This document shows, piece by piece, positions 42,431 through 56,770 of a stretch of 64,000 bases of DNA (position 1 is the stretch's first letter; the number at the start of each line of letters is the position of its first letter). Below the pieces are notes generated by a model, which saw only the letters and a program-made list of their open reading frames with translations, was not told where the DNA came from and made no database searches. The stretch lies in NCBI RefSeq assembly GCF_001577835.2, contig NC_029516.1, positions 110,006,254 through 110,070,253 on the forward strand, in the 5' to 3' direction. The position numbers were made by a program, and so were the translations under genes. The stretch is from Coturnix japonica. Taxonomy: Eukaryota > Chordata > Aves > Galliformes > Phasianidae.

Positions 42431-45400
42431 AGAGCCAAAAAGGAAAAGAGGCAGGAGCTCTGTTCTGCTCTCTCTCACCTGCATTCCTCTGAGTTTGCTT
42501 TATTAGATGTCACCCTTGCAGCCTGAGCCCAGGAGAGGTGGAGAGTTGTAACCAGCTGGGCGGAAACTGTGCATGGCACAGGTGCAAGCGGAGTCGTGTT
42601 TTTGGTTCTTTTAGTACAGGCTTCATCTGAAGTGATGCATATTTTAACACTAAGCTCCAGCTATGGACATCCTGGGGCTGCTGTTCCCTCAGCAGCACTG
42701 ATCTTTACATGCTGGTTGATAATGCAGTATATGCAGGTGAACAATCTCATTTCATAGGAGACATCAGCCTTTGCAGCTCCTCTATCTGACAGTAAGAGCA
42801 TAGCATTTCAACTACCATTTTTGGCCCCTACAGAAGTGCAGATATTCCAATATAGACAGGGAGAAAAAGATGCCTCGGTCTAATTTTTTGAAAATTATTT
42901 CTGTTCTCTTTTCTGATTCATCACTGTAAACAATTTTCTCTCTATGATCCCATTTTTCCTTTCACTAATGCACTTATTGACTCATATCTATGGGAGCACC
43001 TTGCCTCCTGGCTCCTTTTGCTCGCACATTACATGTATTTATTGCTGCATTTCTCTGTAGCGATTTCATTAACTTCTGTCTTATGATTATCCCAGAAATG
43101 TACTGTTAGTATGCAGTGCCCTTTCACACTATAGCAGAAGCAAGATCATTCAGTCTCTTAAGTTTTATTAATCTCTTTTTATCATTTAAAAATGAAAACC
43201 AGTGAAGTTACTGCAGGATTTTACCTCTTTCCATTAACAGCAAAATAAAACTAATTTCCTCCAGCTTTCTGCTTTATAGCTCAAACCTTTTTTGAGAGCT
43301 ATTATGATTGCCCACAGGCAAAACAAGTTCAGTAGAATATCAGCTGTTGAATCTCTGAAGAAATATTCATTTGAGGGAGAACTTTGTTTGCATCATTTTG
43401 TAGTTACTTAAGAGACAATTCTTTTCCCTTAGACTCATGAAAGGTGACCATTAACATTAGTATTTTTGACATGCTACAAGTATGAACCATGAATGTGAAG
43501 ACTTCTGAGGATTTGGAAAGTATTTCTGAGAGTCCAAAAGGCAGATTAAAAGAAAAACATTTAGAATATTACATTGGCCCAAAGCCATATTTGCATCCAA
43601 ATCCAATCAAGGTTAAAAATAGAAAATAGACTTGTGTGGTTTCAGTAATTTTTATACTCCAAACAACAGTCACACAACTTCCCTTGACATTCAGATCCTC
43701 AAAGCTATTTAGATGCCATGGTAAGCAAATTTTACTCAAACCGTTCTGATTTCTCCTCTACCTATTACCAACAGACTGGAGTCCTTTTGCTTTACTCAGA
43801 GCACTGTGACTGGATGCCCCTCTCATGAAGAGGAAGGAGAGAGCAAAGCAGAAGCAGGGTTTATTTGAATTTCACCCACCACAGAGCAAAGTCATGTTTC
43901 ATGTGTATCCAGACCTAAGAAGTACCAGTTCATTTGGATGACAGATACTGGTTTTTCTCAGCACAGCTGAGAATCTCAGGCTGTTGCTAAAAGGCCTTAC
44001 TTCAGTAAAGAGTCCTTATGTACATAAAGAGTCCAAAGTTTTTAGTCTTTTTTTACCCTATAGGTGGACAAGGGAAAAGGGTCAACTTGCTACAGGAATC
44101 CAAGAAATTTGGCTGGCTTGTTTCATGAACAAGGGTTGCAGCATAGAAGTACTGGATGCTATGCTTTTCCCAGAGAAAAGACAGGAAAAACTTGACAAAA
44201 AAAGTTGCTGGAGAAAAGAAAAAGAAGATAAAACCAAAACAAACTAAAACCGTTTTCTATAGCTTTTTTTTGAGAAGGAATAAAATTGACAGGACAATAA
44301 TCTTCACACAATGCATCCTCCTACCCATCGTCTGTGTTTGTAAAGGAAGGCACTGGTGGCTTGGCTGGTTATCTGTGCTCTGCACAAAAGCTTCAGCTGT
44401 TTCTTCAAAGTGCTTGTATTTAACCAACATATCACTAACTACAAGGTGATTGGATTAATGAACTGCATAGCACAGCCTGCTGTGTTTGAAGAGTTCTCAG
44501 GCAACAGCTGCCCCAAAATACAGTTCTGTCTTTAGAATAAAATAAGACACTGGTAGAACACAACAGTGTTACATTCGGGACAGGTTTGGCTTCATATCAT
44601 CTCTATCTTCAGTTCAGGACACTGACTGATATTTCAGTCCTTAGGTGCTGAGGCCCCAGCTGCAAAGCGTATCTGTTCCCACTAGCGTTAGTTGTTCTGG
44701 GTCACTAAGAACTCTGTGAAACACAGTCCTGCAGAGCTGATACGACATGGCTTTGTGGCACAGACATGTTGCTGGGAGTAATCCACAATAATTCAGTAAA
44801 AGGAGACTGATTTGAAGCTGCTCTTCTTTATATGTGGTGAACCACATTGTTAATGGGGAATAACATGAATCCTTAGTATAAACTCTCTCCTTTTTAGGCA
44901 CCTGAGGCTTTAAAGCACAACAGTCCATAACACAAGGGTCTAACAATGCAGCAGCCCCAGCTGGATTTTCTACTCACCCTTCTAGAGAATACATGCTGAC
45001 CCCTCTGAGGTGGATTCTGTGGTGTCTAACATTGGCTAGGAAGCAGCTTGATTCTCTGAGCAATTTGAACTGGTCCCTCCTGGTCTATCTGGTCTATGCT
45101 AGCTCCCAAACCTACCCTTTTGGAGAAGGCTGCTTTTCTAACAGCTTATCTATGTAGGAGGAAATTTTGAGACTGGATTTCTGGGAAGTTCTCTCTATAA
45201 TACACATGTATTATACAGTAGCCTTAGAGTTTCTTTCCTTTTCCTCTCTGTGCATTAATAATTATAAAGCAAAAAAGCCTCCAAAATTCTTTACTCACCA
45301 TTTTTCTTTTCCGCACTTGACAAAATAGCTGCAGCTCTTGGAAGACAACTATGGTAAGGCCTCTGCTTTAGAAACAAACAAACAACAAAAAACAGCACAA

Positions 45401-45813
45401 AAGTTTTTTCTACATCCTGAGCATCTCCTGGCCTCTACATGACTGGCTCTAAAATCACCAGCATCTCATAATGCACCTTTACTCACCCATATGAAGTCAT
45501 AATCAATAGAACTAAGGCTTCAGAATGAATCCCCGACAAGTTGAGTAGTGCTGGAAGTAATGTTGCTCCTCTGATCCCAGATCCATAGACTGGTGAATCC
45601 TGCTGTAGTCTTCAAGAATGTTATAGCTCTTCTTCATCGAGAAACTGTGTCCTCACTGCAGACATGGGTGCTGTAATTTGTTTCTTTCTCATTGTGTTCG
45701 CTCCTAGCCTCATTCACTGTAGGCTACTTCAGCCATGTCTTGATGCAGGTTAATTACCTCCAGCTCTCTTCCCTGAGGCTGATCACTGATGCAACCTCCT
45801 TTCTGACAAGAAC
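42431..45813. other. Non-coding intergenic stretch
   Basis: I recognise no gene or repeat family in this 3.4 kb. Open frames near 43984-44247 and 44156-44449 have low-complexity lysine-rich ends and no family resemblance. Confidence 0.55.
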
Positions 45814-46265
45814 TGTCATGGTTTTATGATTTTTGTTATTGGTATTCCACATCATAACATCATAAAAGCATTGGGAGTTAAAGAGTTAATACCCCACTTG
45901 TGTGGACTGCTGATTTTTCCGAATACATGGCTCCCAGAAGAGAACTACTGCATACCCCAGAAGGTATGTAGAACTTATTATATATTGTATTATATTGTGC
46001 TATCTATCTTGCATTCCAATATCATACTTAGTAAATTAACCTTCCTCAGACTGTTGCTGCTGTTCTGTTTTTAGGTCCAGCTCCCACCTCCCTACCCTTC
46101 CCCCTTTCCCAAGGTGTGGGTTCCCTGCCCTATTAGTTACAAAAGCAGGCCAAACTGGCCCATAAACCATCGACACCCTCCCCCACCCCTTCCCTTTTTG
46201 GTCCAGTGGTCCTGGGGGTCTGCTGTCCCCATCATGAACGCAGATAAATCTCAATAACCCTGTTA
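45814..46265 (+). mobile_element. LTR-like fossil, probably ERVL-type solo LTR
   Basis: The segment begins TGTCATGGTTTTATG, resembling the start of bird ERVL-type LTRs as I remember them. It has the mixed AT-rich then C-rich make-up of an LTR. No coding parts of a provirus were recognised around it, so it would be a solo LTR or fragment. Both family and right-hand boundary are uncertain, and no flanking duplication was established. It is a fossil with no sign of being whole. Confidence 0.4.
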
Positions 46266-46975
46266 ATGTACTTTTGCAGCACCCCAGAAAGGTGTCCCTG
46301 TTCTGCGATCAAGGAAAGGAGTCACAGTGGAATCCTTGTTAAAACAATCCCCAAAATTCTAGACGTCCTGTTGAGATTTCTAGCACTACTCTTTCCCCAG
46401 CTGTTTAGTATTAAACACTGTAAATACTAAACACACAGCTGTTGTTGATTTAAGTTGTAGCTGTGAGGAAGTTATTGGTAATCAAGATAGATTCAGAGAA
46501 ACTGTATGCAACTTGGCTACTTCTGTTTAAATACCATGTTCATGTATCCTGTGTGGTTCTATATATGGACCAGTCTGTAAAGGCAAAGTAAAAGCCACAT
46601 CTCCATGAAAGAATACCACATTCTTCACCAGAACCTTATGTTTCCCTCCATCTCCTCTGAGAAATAAGTCTAACAGGACCAGCAGCTCCAATGCTCTTCA
46701 GAGAACCAGAGGGACAAGCAGTGAATGCTGGAGATGGTGCTGCTGCTTCTGATGCTGGATGAGGCTGAGCTCTGCTCCTCATCCTGGTGGGGTTGTTCTC
46801 CTACATGGCTACTGGGGTCTTAATAAGTAGGCATCAGTATCTCTTCCTCATTCTCATCCTTCCCCACCTCCACTTCTATGTATCCTCCAAGAAAGCCAAT
46901 GGCATCCTGGCTTATATATAGAAATAGTAATATGAGCAGGAGTAGGGAAGTGATCATCCCTCCGTACTCAGCCCT
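46266..46975. other. Non-coding intergenic stretch
   Basis: No gene or family was recognised. The part next to the LTR-like fossil may belong to the same old insertion, but I cannot show it. Confidence 0.4.
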
Positions 46976-47130
46976 AATGAGACAGAACCTCAAATACAGT
47001 GTTTGGTTTTGATTCCCTCACTACAAGAAAGGCATTGAGGTCCTGGAGCATGTCCAGAGAAGGGCAATGAAGCTGTGAGGGGTCTGGAGCACAAGTTTGA
47101 TAGGGAGTGACTGAGGGAGATGTGATTATT
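46976..47130 (+). repeat. CR1 LINE fragment, sense
   Basis: Landmarks are TACAGTGTTTGGTTTTGATT, CCTCACTACAAGAAAGGCAT, GAGCATGTCCAGAGAAGGGC and GGGGTCTGGAGCACAAG. They match the 3' non-coding part of CR1 downstream of ORF2. The copy is short at both ends. Confidence 0.85.
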
Positions 47131-49642
47131 CCTCTCTGCTTTTCTTTTCCCCCTGCAATTAACAACAACCAGAAAAATTCAAACCAATTTCAAAATGCAA
47201 ACAGTGATCCCAGCAGGCTTCAGTGTTTTGGGCTGTGCCACATTTTCACTGTTGAAGTATCTCAGGGGCTTCTCCCTAATGGCCCAGTGTGCTTCTGGAG
47301 CCTTCCTTTCTTTGAGCCCATCACCAAACTCATCCCTGTCTTTTTCTTCTCTCAGTAATTTTCTTTGTCTACCCACAGATTTCCTGTTTTCAGCCTCCAT
47401 CATTGTACAGACTTGGTCTTTCCTAGTTTTTTTCAGTCCCCTCTGATCCCTTCATGCTCCCAGTTCCAGCCCTAATTTGACTCCAAGAATCATCTTTGAT
47501 TTCTTACAACATCTGATCCCTTTTCACTGACATTCCCACTCCCCTACCTCACAAGTCTTGTCCTCATTTAAACAAGGTGGCTTTCTGTTGTACCAACCTT
47601 AGGAGCCAGCAGAGTGGACAAAAGGAATGGTGCTTTCTGCTCCTTGTTCTGGTGGCCAGCACGCCATGGACTGAAATATTTAGGAAAAAAACCCTGAAAA
47701 TAACTTCCTCATCATCCAAAACTGAAATTGAAGTTAATGAAAGCCTTAATTTTAGCCTGTATTTTCCAGATGTTAGCAACATCTAGGACACGAAGATGTC
47801 TGAGAGTAGTCAGCTGGATTTATGATATGATCTGTTTTATTAGGCAAGTGACATAAATAGGTGTTTCAAAAGAGGAAAAAGTTTCTTTTCTGTTTCTTTC
47901 TTCTGGGCATACAGTAGGTAATGGCTAATAAGGCAGAGGCAGATGGGGATTTTTCTCCCAAACTTGGCATGTACTAATAACAATCCCAAAAGGATTGGTT
48001 AGAAAGTTGTCAGGAAATAATCTAAACACTGTAAGGCTTATAAGCGTCTTGTGGTATATGCCCCTCTGGACAGCCTGCACATAATCTTTTTTGGGTTTCT
48101 TGTTTTTGTTTGTTTGGTTGTTTGGATTTAATACCTCTGGGAAAATCAGACCATTATACATTTATCAGTTGATCAGTGCTTGTTCACTGAGACATTAAAG
48201 CTCAAGCTTTTCACTGGAAGATAGGAAACAAAAGATTGCAGATTTAACAAATAATAGGCATAATTGATTCTTAACAACATATTCATCTCAGTGCTCATTT
48301 TCTTCTAGCTCAAAATTCCAAAGAACTACAAATTTAGTACTGATGACAAGACCCCCTCTTCTGAATGTTTTCCTCAGTTCTTATTTTAGGGTTTCCCACA
48401 AGGCAACCATCTCAACATGTTTCTCCCTCCCTGTTTTGTTAATCATATTTGGAGTATGTATGCAAACATGGCTCTGTAAGGGAGCTTGTATTTTATGTTC
48501 TCTCAAACGTTCTATCACACTGGTGTTCTTCCTTGAAAGAGCAGGGGATATAAGGAGCTTGAAAATAATGTAAAGGCTCTTGCTAGAGGTCTCTACAGGA
48601 TGTTATACCACCTCCTTTTGTCTGGCTGCTGCTTCTTGACTCTGAATTACCCTTTTTGTGTGGTCTGCTGATGCACTCACATCAAATGTCATACAGGCTA
48701 TTGGTTATAATTGTCTTCAAGTAAGCTTGCAATTGTCTTGCATTATTCTACTAGTCTTCTACTCTCAATGCAATTGGGCATAGATGACAGGTTATTAGTT
48801 ACTCTGCCTGAACATGGCTGTAGGAGAGCAAGAATCCTCAGTTTTTTACAGCATAAGTTTTTTTGGAATCTTGTCTCATGTCAAGTTTTGTACTTTAATT
48901 TCTTGTCTCCATAATCCAGTTTCTTACCTAAAACAAGATAAAGCCTTCTGAATTTGTGCAAGTGTCTGCAGCCAAACAGCTTCATGGAAAACGCTGTTAC
49001 CTTGGGACATGTAGCATATATGGAAATGCTAATGTGAGCAGTGTTTGCCATTTCTGATCTTTTTTCCTGCCCTTTCAGTCCCCGGCTCTACACATTCTAC
49101 AATGGTCACGATGATGCTCTTAGAGGAAGCACCTACGTACTACAGCTGTGGAGGTGTTTATCCTTACAGCCTGAATCTTGGCAATTTCTTTATTGCTCCC
49201 TGTCAAACTCATCCCTATGGGATAACCACAAAGTCTTTAAGGCACTTTTCTAAAAACATAGATGAAAATGCTCTGCCTCTACAACAGGCTTTTCTGCTGG
49301 GTCATTAGAGAAGCTGTGGCAAGCTGAAACTGCAACATCTGAAATACAAATCTTAAAGGCAGAATAAAACTTCAAAGAAGCAGTTTCCTTTTCTTATTGA
49401 TGTCAGTGCCCCCATTGTATAAACGCTTTGGCCTGAGCCTGGTTCAGTGGCAAAGTGATGTTACGCAAAGGCTTGAGAATTCCAAAATTTTCACAGAGGG
49501 GAAAAAAAAACACAACAAAAACAACCCATTCAAAATAGAAGAAAGAGAAGAGAGGAAGAAACATTCCCCAGACTTCTCATTGTCTGGAAGAGCCAGGGAA
49601 AATCTCATCAGTGTATATTCATACCTGAATGGAAAATGCAAG
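47131..49642. other. Non-coding intergenic stretch
   Basis: No gene or repeat family was recognised. Confidence 0.55.
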
Positions 49643-49876
49643 GGAACACAGAAGATTCCCTTTGAACACCAGGCAGGACTTCTGTGCTGTGTAGATGATG
49701 AAGCACAGGCACAGGCTGCACAGAGGCTATGGAATATCCTCCTTGAAGATCTTCACAGCCATCTGCATGTTAACCTGTCACCCTGCTCTGGCTGTTCCTG
49801 CTAGGGTGGAATCTGGAGCAGGTGGACCCAGAGGGCCCTGCAGCCTTAGCCATGATGTGATTCTACGATTCAAGTC
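49643..49876 (+). repeat. CR1 LINE 3' fragment, sense
   Basis: GATTCCCTTTGAACACCAGG, CAGGACTTCTGTGCTGTG, AGCACAGGCACAGGCTGC, TCCTCCTTGAAGATCTTCA and CACCCTGCTCTGGCTG are followed by GTGATTCTACGATTC. This is the last ~230 bases of CR1. The apparent open frame over it is a by-product. Confidence 0.88.
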
Positions 49877-52800
49877 CTCTCTGCTTGATGGAGGCAAGTA
49901 ATCAGGCTCTAGTTACCCCAGCCTCATGTCCAGATTGTCTAGTTTCTTCTCTGCTCCTAGCCTTGTTTAATTCTGTGATAGCATCTAGTATTTGTGGAAG
50001 GTGTGATCAGATTCTTTCACAGCATGGACAAGCAATCTAATAATGAAATCTTTGACCATTATGAGGTTGATATTACATTTTCTCCACCCTTTTTTGAATA
50101 GAAAAGTAGAAATATAGCTGCTGCACTTCTGTGAAAAATTCTGTCTCAAAGTGTTTCACATTTTTACTTTCACCAGAAAAAAAATTCTGAGCAAGATCTA
50201 TTCTTGTTGTTTTTTTTTCTTCTATTTTTATTTATTAATTCTATTTATTTATTTATTTATTTATTTAAAATGTATCATTTATCTGAGCTTTTTTCCTGTT
50301 CTTCAGAGACTATCACTGAGTCTGTAGACTTCACTATTAGGAAACCTTTTTTATCATATCTGTTTCTCTTTTTAGGAAGTCCCAGATGTGTTTCTCTGTT
50401 TCTTCCTGGCTCTCTCACTTTGTATGTGAATTTTCATCTGTGAAGTCAAAGCAGAAAGTATAACCTCCAGCAAAATGGGTTCCAGAAAAGCTGTGAGACA
50501 ATGTTGGCTCACAAAAAGAAATGAAGTTGGGCTAAGAGAAAGGAGGCTACTGTATGGCAAAATAATTTCTAGGAGAAAAAGAAACATCTGAAGTTTGGCA
50601 ATATATTGAATGATAATACTAATAACCATTATAGACACTGAATACCAAATAAAGTAACATTTTTCTGGAAGGGCATACTCTGAGGAGCTGAAAAGAAAAA
50701 AATATATATATTAACAGTACAGGAGGCTGTGAGAAGTGTTACAATGAGCATCTATAAGCTATATCACCAAGAACTGAATTTGAGTTTTCCAGTACCAAAT
50801 GGAGCTGTGACCAGTTAGGATGAATTGCTCTTCAGGATACCTTAGGTAAAGCTGTACAAGCTTGGTTTATTAACTAATGTCGTAATAAGAGTCAGGAAGA
50901 AATACAGAAAGAACATGCAGATGTTTGTGAAGCATTTTTACAGTGCATGTGCAACAAGCTACAGGGCCATCCTGAATATTAATAGGTCACAGACAGACAA
51001 AGCACTAAAAAATTTTTGCAAAGATAATTGCATTGTCAATGTTATTTCAGGCATCTATGCAAGAATTATCACCATGGTTCCTTTAATGCTACATTATAAC
51101 TTGCTTTGAGGATCTTTTTTAAGCATTGTTGAAGACATTCATGGATGATAACTGATAGTTAACAAGTAATGAAGCAAAAAGTCTTTTTACAGCTAGGCTC
51201 ATCTATCACTACAGCAAGTAGCACATACTGGGAGAGTATGTGTCTTCTTGGGCACCTACATTTTTTCAGTTATGTACACAGTGACAATAATTATTTACTT
51301 AAATAATTGCTAAGAATCAGCATAGTCTTCATCTGGTGAAAGTCAGTAACATTGCATCTCCTCACCATGTTTGCTTTTATTCTCTCTATTCCATTTGCAA
51401 AGTTCAAACAGAAAAGTCTTCTGAAAAGGAGAAGAAAAATGGCTTATTTGCAGAGGGACTCTTTTTGGGTGTAGTTTCATCTAAATTATTGTTACATTAA
51501 GGGAGAGGCCTTTTACATATAGAATATGGTAAAGCACAGATAAAGGCTCTTCTATTTTGTCCAGTACAACATGCTCTTACAGCCATCTGTGAGGATGAGG
51601 TTGACCTGGGTTCTCTCTCCCATCTCAGTGGATGCAAATCCTCCAACTTTATTTCCTTGGATGTATTAGCTATCCATGACAGAAAATGAGGAGTGAAGGG
51701 TGGATGGAGAACATGACTTGCTTCATTTGCCCATTGTCTTTAGCTGTGTGAGCTAAAGCAGGATTTGAAAATATGACAGTTGAATTTTTTTGGACAATTG
51801 TTAGTGAGCTTGTCCTTAACAGAAGAAATTAATGTTTTTCTGTCAGGCAACTCACAAAGAATCATCCAAAGGTTCATCTTTCAGCTCTAGTTAGAGGGAG
51901 AAAAGCACATATTTGAGAAAACAAAGGCTCTTGGAGATTATAGTTTATTTTTGAAGTTATTCCATATTATTTTGGCCACTCCTTTGGAAAGGAAAATGTG
52001 ACTCACAGCTGGTGAAAACAAGGTACCACACATTAATATTCTGAGTTCTGGAGAATAGGAACTACAGTGCTATGTCTTCTCATAAAAATGTGATCAAATT
52101 GCTTTAGGGAAAAGCAGCAGTGCTTCTTCCAAGGGAAAGAGCAATTAATGGAGAAAGTAACTAAAGAACTGGCCTCACAGCCACACCAAGACAGTCAGCT
52201 TCTTCTGAAGTGGCATGCAAAGCACTGCATTCACAGATGGAACCACAGTGTTCAAAGGGTTTATTTAAAGTGCTGCAAGTTAATTAGTAGAACGTTGAAG
52301 GGCTGTCAGATAACACTAAGCTTCATTAACTAATGGTTATGTGGACAAACCTAGGAGAGAGACACGATACATTTGTTTTAATTGCTTTATGCTTTTACTG
52401 CATCTTGGCCCCCCTGACTACCAACCACCCACACAACTATAAATAACCAGGTATAATGCAGAGGACTGTGGGGGAGTCTCATGTTCCTGGCAGGGTCTAC
52501 ACTAAACCAAAAAAGTCATTGTTGAGTGTATTTTTGTTTGCATCAGTCAAGGTAACAATGAAGCGTCCACTAGGCCTTTCAGAGAGCTAGGGAATGAGAC
52601 ATACGAAATGCGACAAGCAGACTTAACAGCATGCTTTTTTCCTCCACCTTGGATAAAATGAACTGATCTTCATTTCTTTTGACTAGTTTTAACACATTAT
52701 TTTATTCTCTCTGTACAAACCATTCTGTGTGATGTGAGTAATGCTTTGGGACTTCAGAAAAACCAACAGGATTTAGATGAAATTTGTAGTAGGTAGGTGG

Positions 52801-53699
52801 ATGTGTGCTGAAGACTAAAGAGGGTGGCAAAAGGATAAAAGTGCACGAACTCAGAACAGCCATGGGATCAGAAAAAAACCATTCAGCGCAGTGGTTTTTA
52901 GGACTCTCAGATCCATAAATACATTCCCAGGTCTATTTCCATAGCACACTGAAATGTCAATTAAGAACACAAAACCATTTCTCAGAAAGCATAGGTACAC
53001 TAGATAGAGGCTTACTCAGAAGTATTTAGGGGTCAGCAGATCAATAAAGGCTGAAAACCACATTTAGCACAGGCTAACAAGTGAACCAAGAGTGCACAAG
53101 TGCCTAGAAGTCTTTACACATCCATGGTAGCAATTTTGAACTGACTGAATGCATACGTATTGTACTCAGTACTGGTGGAAAAATATCCCCTTACTAACAT
53201 GCCTCCCTGATTTGAAAAGAGAATTTTAGGAGGCATGTCACGCTCTGTTTTCAATGCAGAATTGTTTTTAAGTTAATAAATGAAATTCTAAGGTAATTTG
53301 TCTTTACAAATCATATCAAACATTTGCTCAAAAATTCCTGGAAGGAAAAAGATCTCAAACATCAGAGAATTTGCCACATCTCTAGCTGAGTTGTTACAGT
53401 GCCTCACTGATGATTAATTACATGTCAGTTTCAAGTTGAATTTGCCTAGTTTCTGCTTTCAGAACAATGTTTTCCTTCAGCAATCCACCCTTTTCTAGGA
53501 ACTACCAATTACTTATTTCAGTAACTAATGCAAAACACTCATTTAATATGCTGACAATGGTGAGGGTAAGGGGCAATTGACAGTGTGTGCTTGGAAGGGA
53601 AGCAGCCTCTGAACTCAGAGCTGGCACACCTAACTGCAGCCTCAGCTCCAAGACCTTCTCAGGACAACTATACTAGAACCATTGCAGCTTTGAATTTTT
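49877..53699. other. Non-coding intergenic stretch
   Basis: No gene was recognised. There is an ATTT-type simple repeat at about 50241-50267 and generally AT-rich sequence. Confidence 0.55.
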
Positions 53700-54030
53700 G
53701 CTGCTCTACCCATCCTTGCCTTTACAGGTGAGCATCACTAAGGCACCTGCTCCAACAGCTCCACATCAAGTTGTGCTGGTGGTCCCAGGCCTGGATGCAG
53801 TACTCCAGGTGGGGCCTCACAAGAGCAGAGTAGATGGGGACAATCACACCCTGCTGGCCGCCAGTCTTCTGATGCAGCCCAGGGCAATGCTGGTGTTCCA
53901 GGCTGCAAGAGCACCTGCAAGAGCTGGCTCTTGTCTAGCTTTTCATCCATCAGGAACCCCTTCTCCTCAGGGCTGCTCTCAAGGAGTTCTTTTTCCAGTC
54001 TGTATTCATATCTGAGATTGCCCCAGACAG
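53700..54030 (-). repeat. CR1 LINE fragment, antisense
   Basis: Antisense landmarks are CCTGGATGCAGTACTCCAGG, TGGGGCCTCACAAGAGCAGA, CTTCTGATGCAGCCCAGGGC, CTTCTCCTCAGGGCTGCTCT and GAGATTGCCCCAG. About 330 bases from the part upstream of the 3' tail are present, so both ends of the original element are missing. Confidence 0.88.
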
Positions 54031-56770
54031 TGTTGTAAGGCCTTCATGCCCCACAGCAGTGTGGGTGCTCCAGATGTGTGTTGTCTGGACCAGGCTATCT
54101 GCGGGCAGCTTCTTGTGTCAGCCCTAACAATTTTGCTCTGAATGCCAAATCTGAGCTGCAAACTGCAGCACAGCTCCCAGCAGGGGTGTCTGTATTTCAG
54201 ACACATCAAGGGCTGACCTGCAGTCAGACTAGAAAAAAAACCAAACCCAACAACTCTTTTCTTTTGATCTGGGAATGGGATTTTCAGTCTGAATCACTGT
54301 GAGCCTCTCACTCACCTCATTACACTGTCTTCATTATCAATGACAATCTGCCCTTCAATAATCCCCAGTGTAAGAGCATGGAGAGCTGCTTGCTTATTAA
54401 GAGGATGAATCCATGTGTGAATTAATTCAGCTGTATATCAGTTGGAAGAGCTTGGCAAAAGATGCTGCACTCAGAGCTGACTGAACCTCTTCCTTTTTAT
54501 TTTGACTGACTGTGATGATTTTCTTCTCACTACCAAAGAGCATTATGTGGAAACAGACAGTGTTGAACAATTGCTGCTCACAGAGCACAACATGGTTTTC
54601 CAGTCTCCAAGGCAATAAGTGCCTTGTGACAGCAGCCATGCCACATCATGTAAAGCATGTGCCTTGCCCTCACTGAGCACACACTGTCCTGAGGGAGGAC
54701 ACATGAAACCCCAATTTCCAGTTTAGAGAGCTGTCCATGGTATTTGACTGCGTGCTATCAGCATGTGCGCTATCAGCACCTGGCAGATGCTCAGGAGGGA
54801 TTTAGCAAAGGTTTTCTGCAGGTAAGAGCTTCCCTACATAAGTAGTTACTCCTGGGCTTTTTGTTTAAAAGATTCAGAGGTCTCTGAGCAGACAGCAGGT
54901 AATTTACCTGTGGATAATTCAGCAGATGCCACCAGATAGTGCCATCTCCTTTCTCTCTCCTCCCATTCCATCTGTTTTGTATTCTACCTCATCAATTCCT
55001 TTGGCTATGAGTACACAAAGCCATAAAAGATCTTCAGAAATACCTGTGAATGAACACTGAATTTGAAAGGATTCTATTTTTAAATAGTAATCTTAATGAT
55101 TAGCTGTATTTTCTCTCTTTCTATCTCTCTATTTTTTTATTTTTTTTTTAAATTTTTTGTTAATTAATTTGGAACCACCATAAAGAATAACCTTTCTGTT
55201 TGTTACTTGTATGTTTCCTTAATTTTGTTTAGATTCAGAAATGTCCATTCTTATCTCTCCTTCATTCATTTGAACAATTGCAGTATGATGATGATTTCTA
55301 AGTCTGTGTTCATTAGAGATTATGTTTTATTAGATAACCTTCACATTGTCTCCAAGGTCATGGGTGAATGCAGCTTATGTCTCCATCTCAGTTCTCTTCT
55401 TGTGAAAATGCCAAAAATGAAAATCATGAAAAAATGAGGATTCTATAGAACAGCATGTCCTGGTATCTTTTAGATAACAAAATGGGTTCTACTTCTATAC
55501 AAAGCAGAGCTGATAAATAAAGGGTCTCAGAAAGGGATATTCAGGAACTAGCATGCTGAACAATGAGATGTTTAATGTCATCACTTGGAAGTAAAGAGAA
55601 AAGAAACAGGTCTTAGGCCCTAGCCCTTTGTGAGTGTAGGCACTTTGGCAACAAGCTCCTGGTTGGCACAATAAACCTAATCCTCCATTCCTCTCCCCAA
55701 ATACATGCTTAGCCAAGATTTGCCATAAGAGCTCACTTAGGAATATGCGGACAATTCTTTTTTTTTTTTTTTTTTTTTTTTTTCCTACCAGAATGTCCTA
55801 ATCACAAAAGTATGGTCTGTTGTGCAAATTGAGCTGTGCTTTGTATGCAAGAGGATACATGCCCATTGAAACTGTTCCATGTGCAGCCTGAGCAGCCATA
55901 CTACCTGATGTTGGAGTACTGTTTTTGGAGGGGAAGGACTAGGCTAGGCTACAGATGAACACAGGTTTTGCGTGTAGGCTCTGTCATCTGTGGTCACTGT
56001 TTGACTGTGACTGCATTGTGTGGCCATCTTGTGTGACATGAATACAAGTATATGAAGGAGTAGACATTTCTACTAGCACAGATAAATATATAGAATAGGA
56101 GCTATAGGAGAATGTGATTGTAGGCCAAGAGAGGGGAGGTGTGTGCACTGAAGCCTTGGAAACATGATTTCTATCTGGAGCACTTGAGTGTAACTCAGAT
56201 TCAGTCAGTCAATGCACTGAACATGTGTAAGCACTTCCAGGCTTTAAGTATCAGATGAGACAGGGTTTAAAGGATCACAACTTCATAACTTCAGGCTTTA
56301 GGCAAAGATTTAAGTACTAAAAGCCATTTGTGGCTCTATTTCTAAGTAATTTGAAAAAATTAGCTGCCTATTCTCCAGCTGAATGAAGGGAATATATATA
56401 GAAGGTCAACACAGTTTCCTATTAATCATTCTCAGTACAGTTTATAGATGTACGAAGAACTAAGCACCATCCTCAGTCTTCATTTCCTTGAATGCTAACA
56501 TTGTCTACAGTGTGTCTTTGTCTCTACTGCACTTTAAGCATTTTGCTGGGACCACATCTGAGGGGAAGTCCCCTGCATTTTGAAATGTATATGTTATTGA
56601 CAGATGATTATGGTATATCCATTGTTTACTCTAGATGCATAGGATGTCGTGCAGCATAATTACATCGATCTTTGTACACAAATCATCTGGATAACTGAAT
56701 TTTAATACAAAAATTCCTGTGCAAGTAAGACTGCTATTTTTTTCAAGAGTGTAAAATAAATGTAACAAAA
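54031..56770. other. Non-coding intergenic stretch
   Basis: No gene was recognised. There is a poly-T run at 55758-55783. The stretch 55120-55160 is T/A-rich. Confidence 0.55.
55758..55783 (+). repeat. Poly(T) run, 26 bases
   Basis: This is a pure T homopolymer. No retrotransposon body was recognised beside it. Confidence 0.9.

Noticed and set aside
49397-49804. 135-residue open frame
   Set aside because: Its second half is a CR1 3' fragment read through, and its first half has no recognisable family or splice support.
53698-54015. 105-residue open frame
   Set aside because: It lies entirely within an antisense CR1 fragment.
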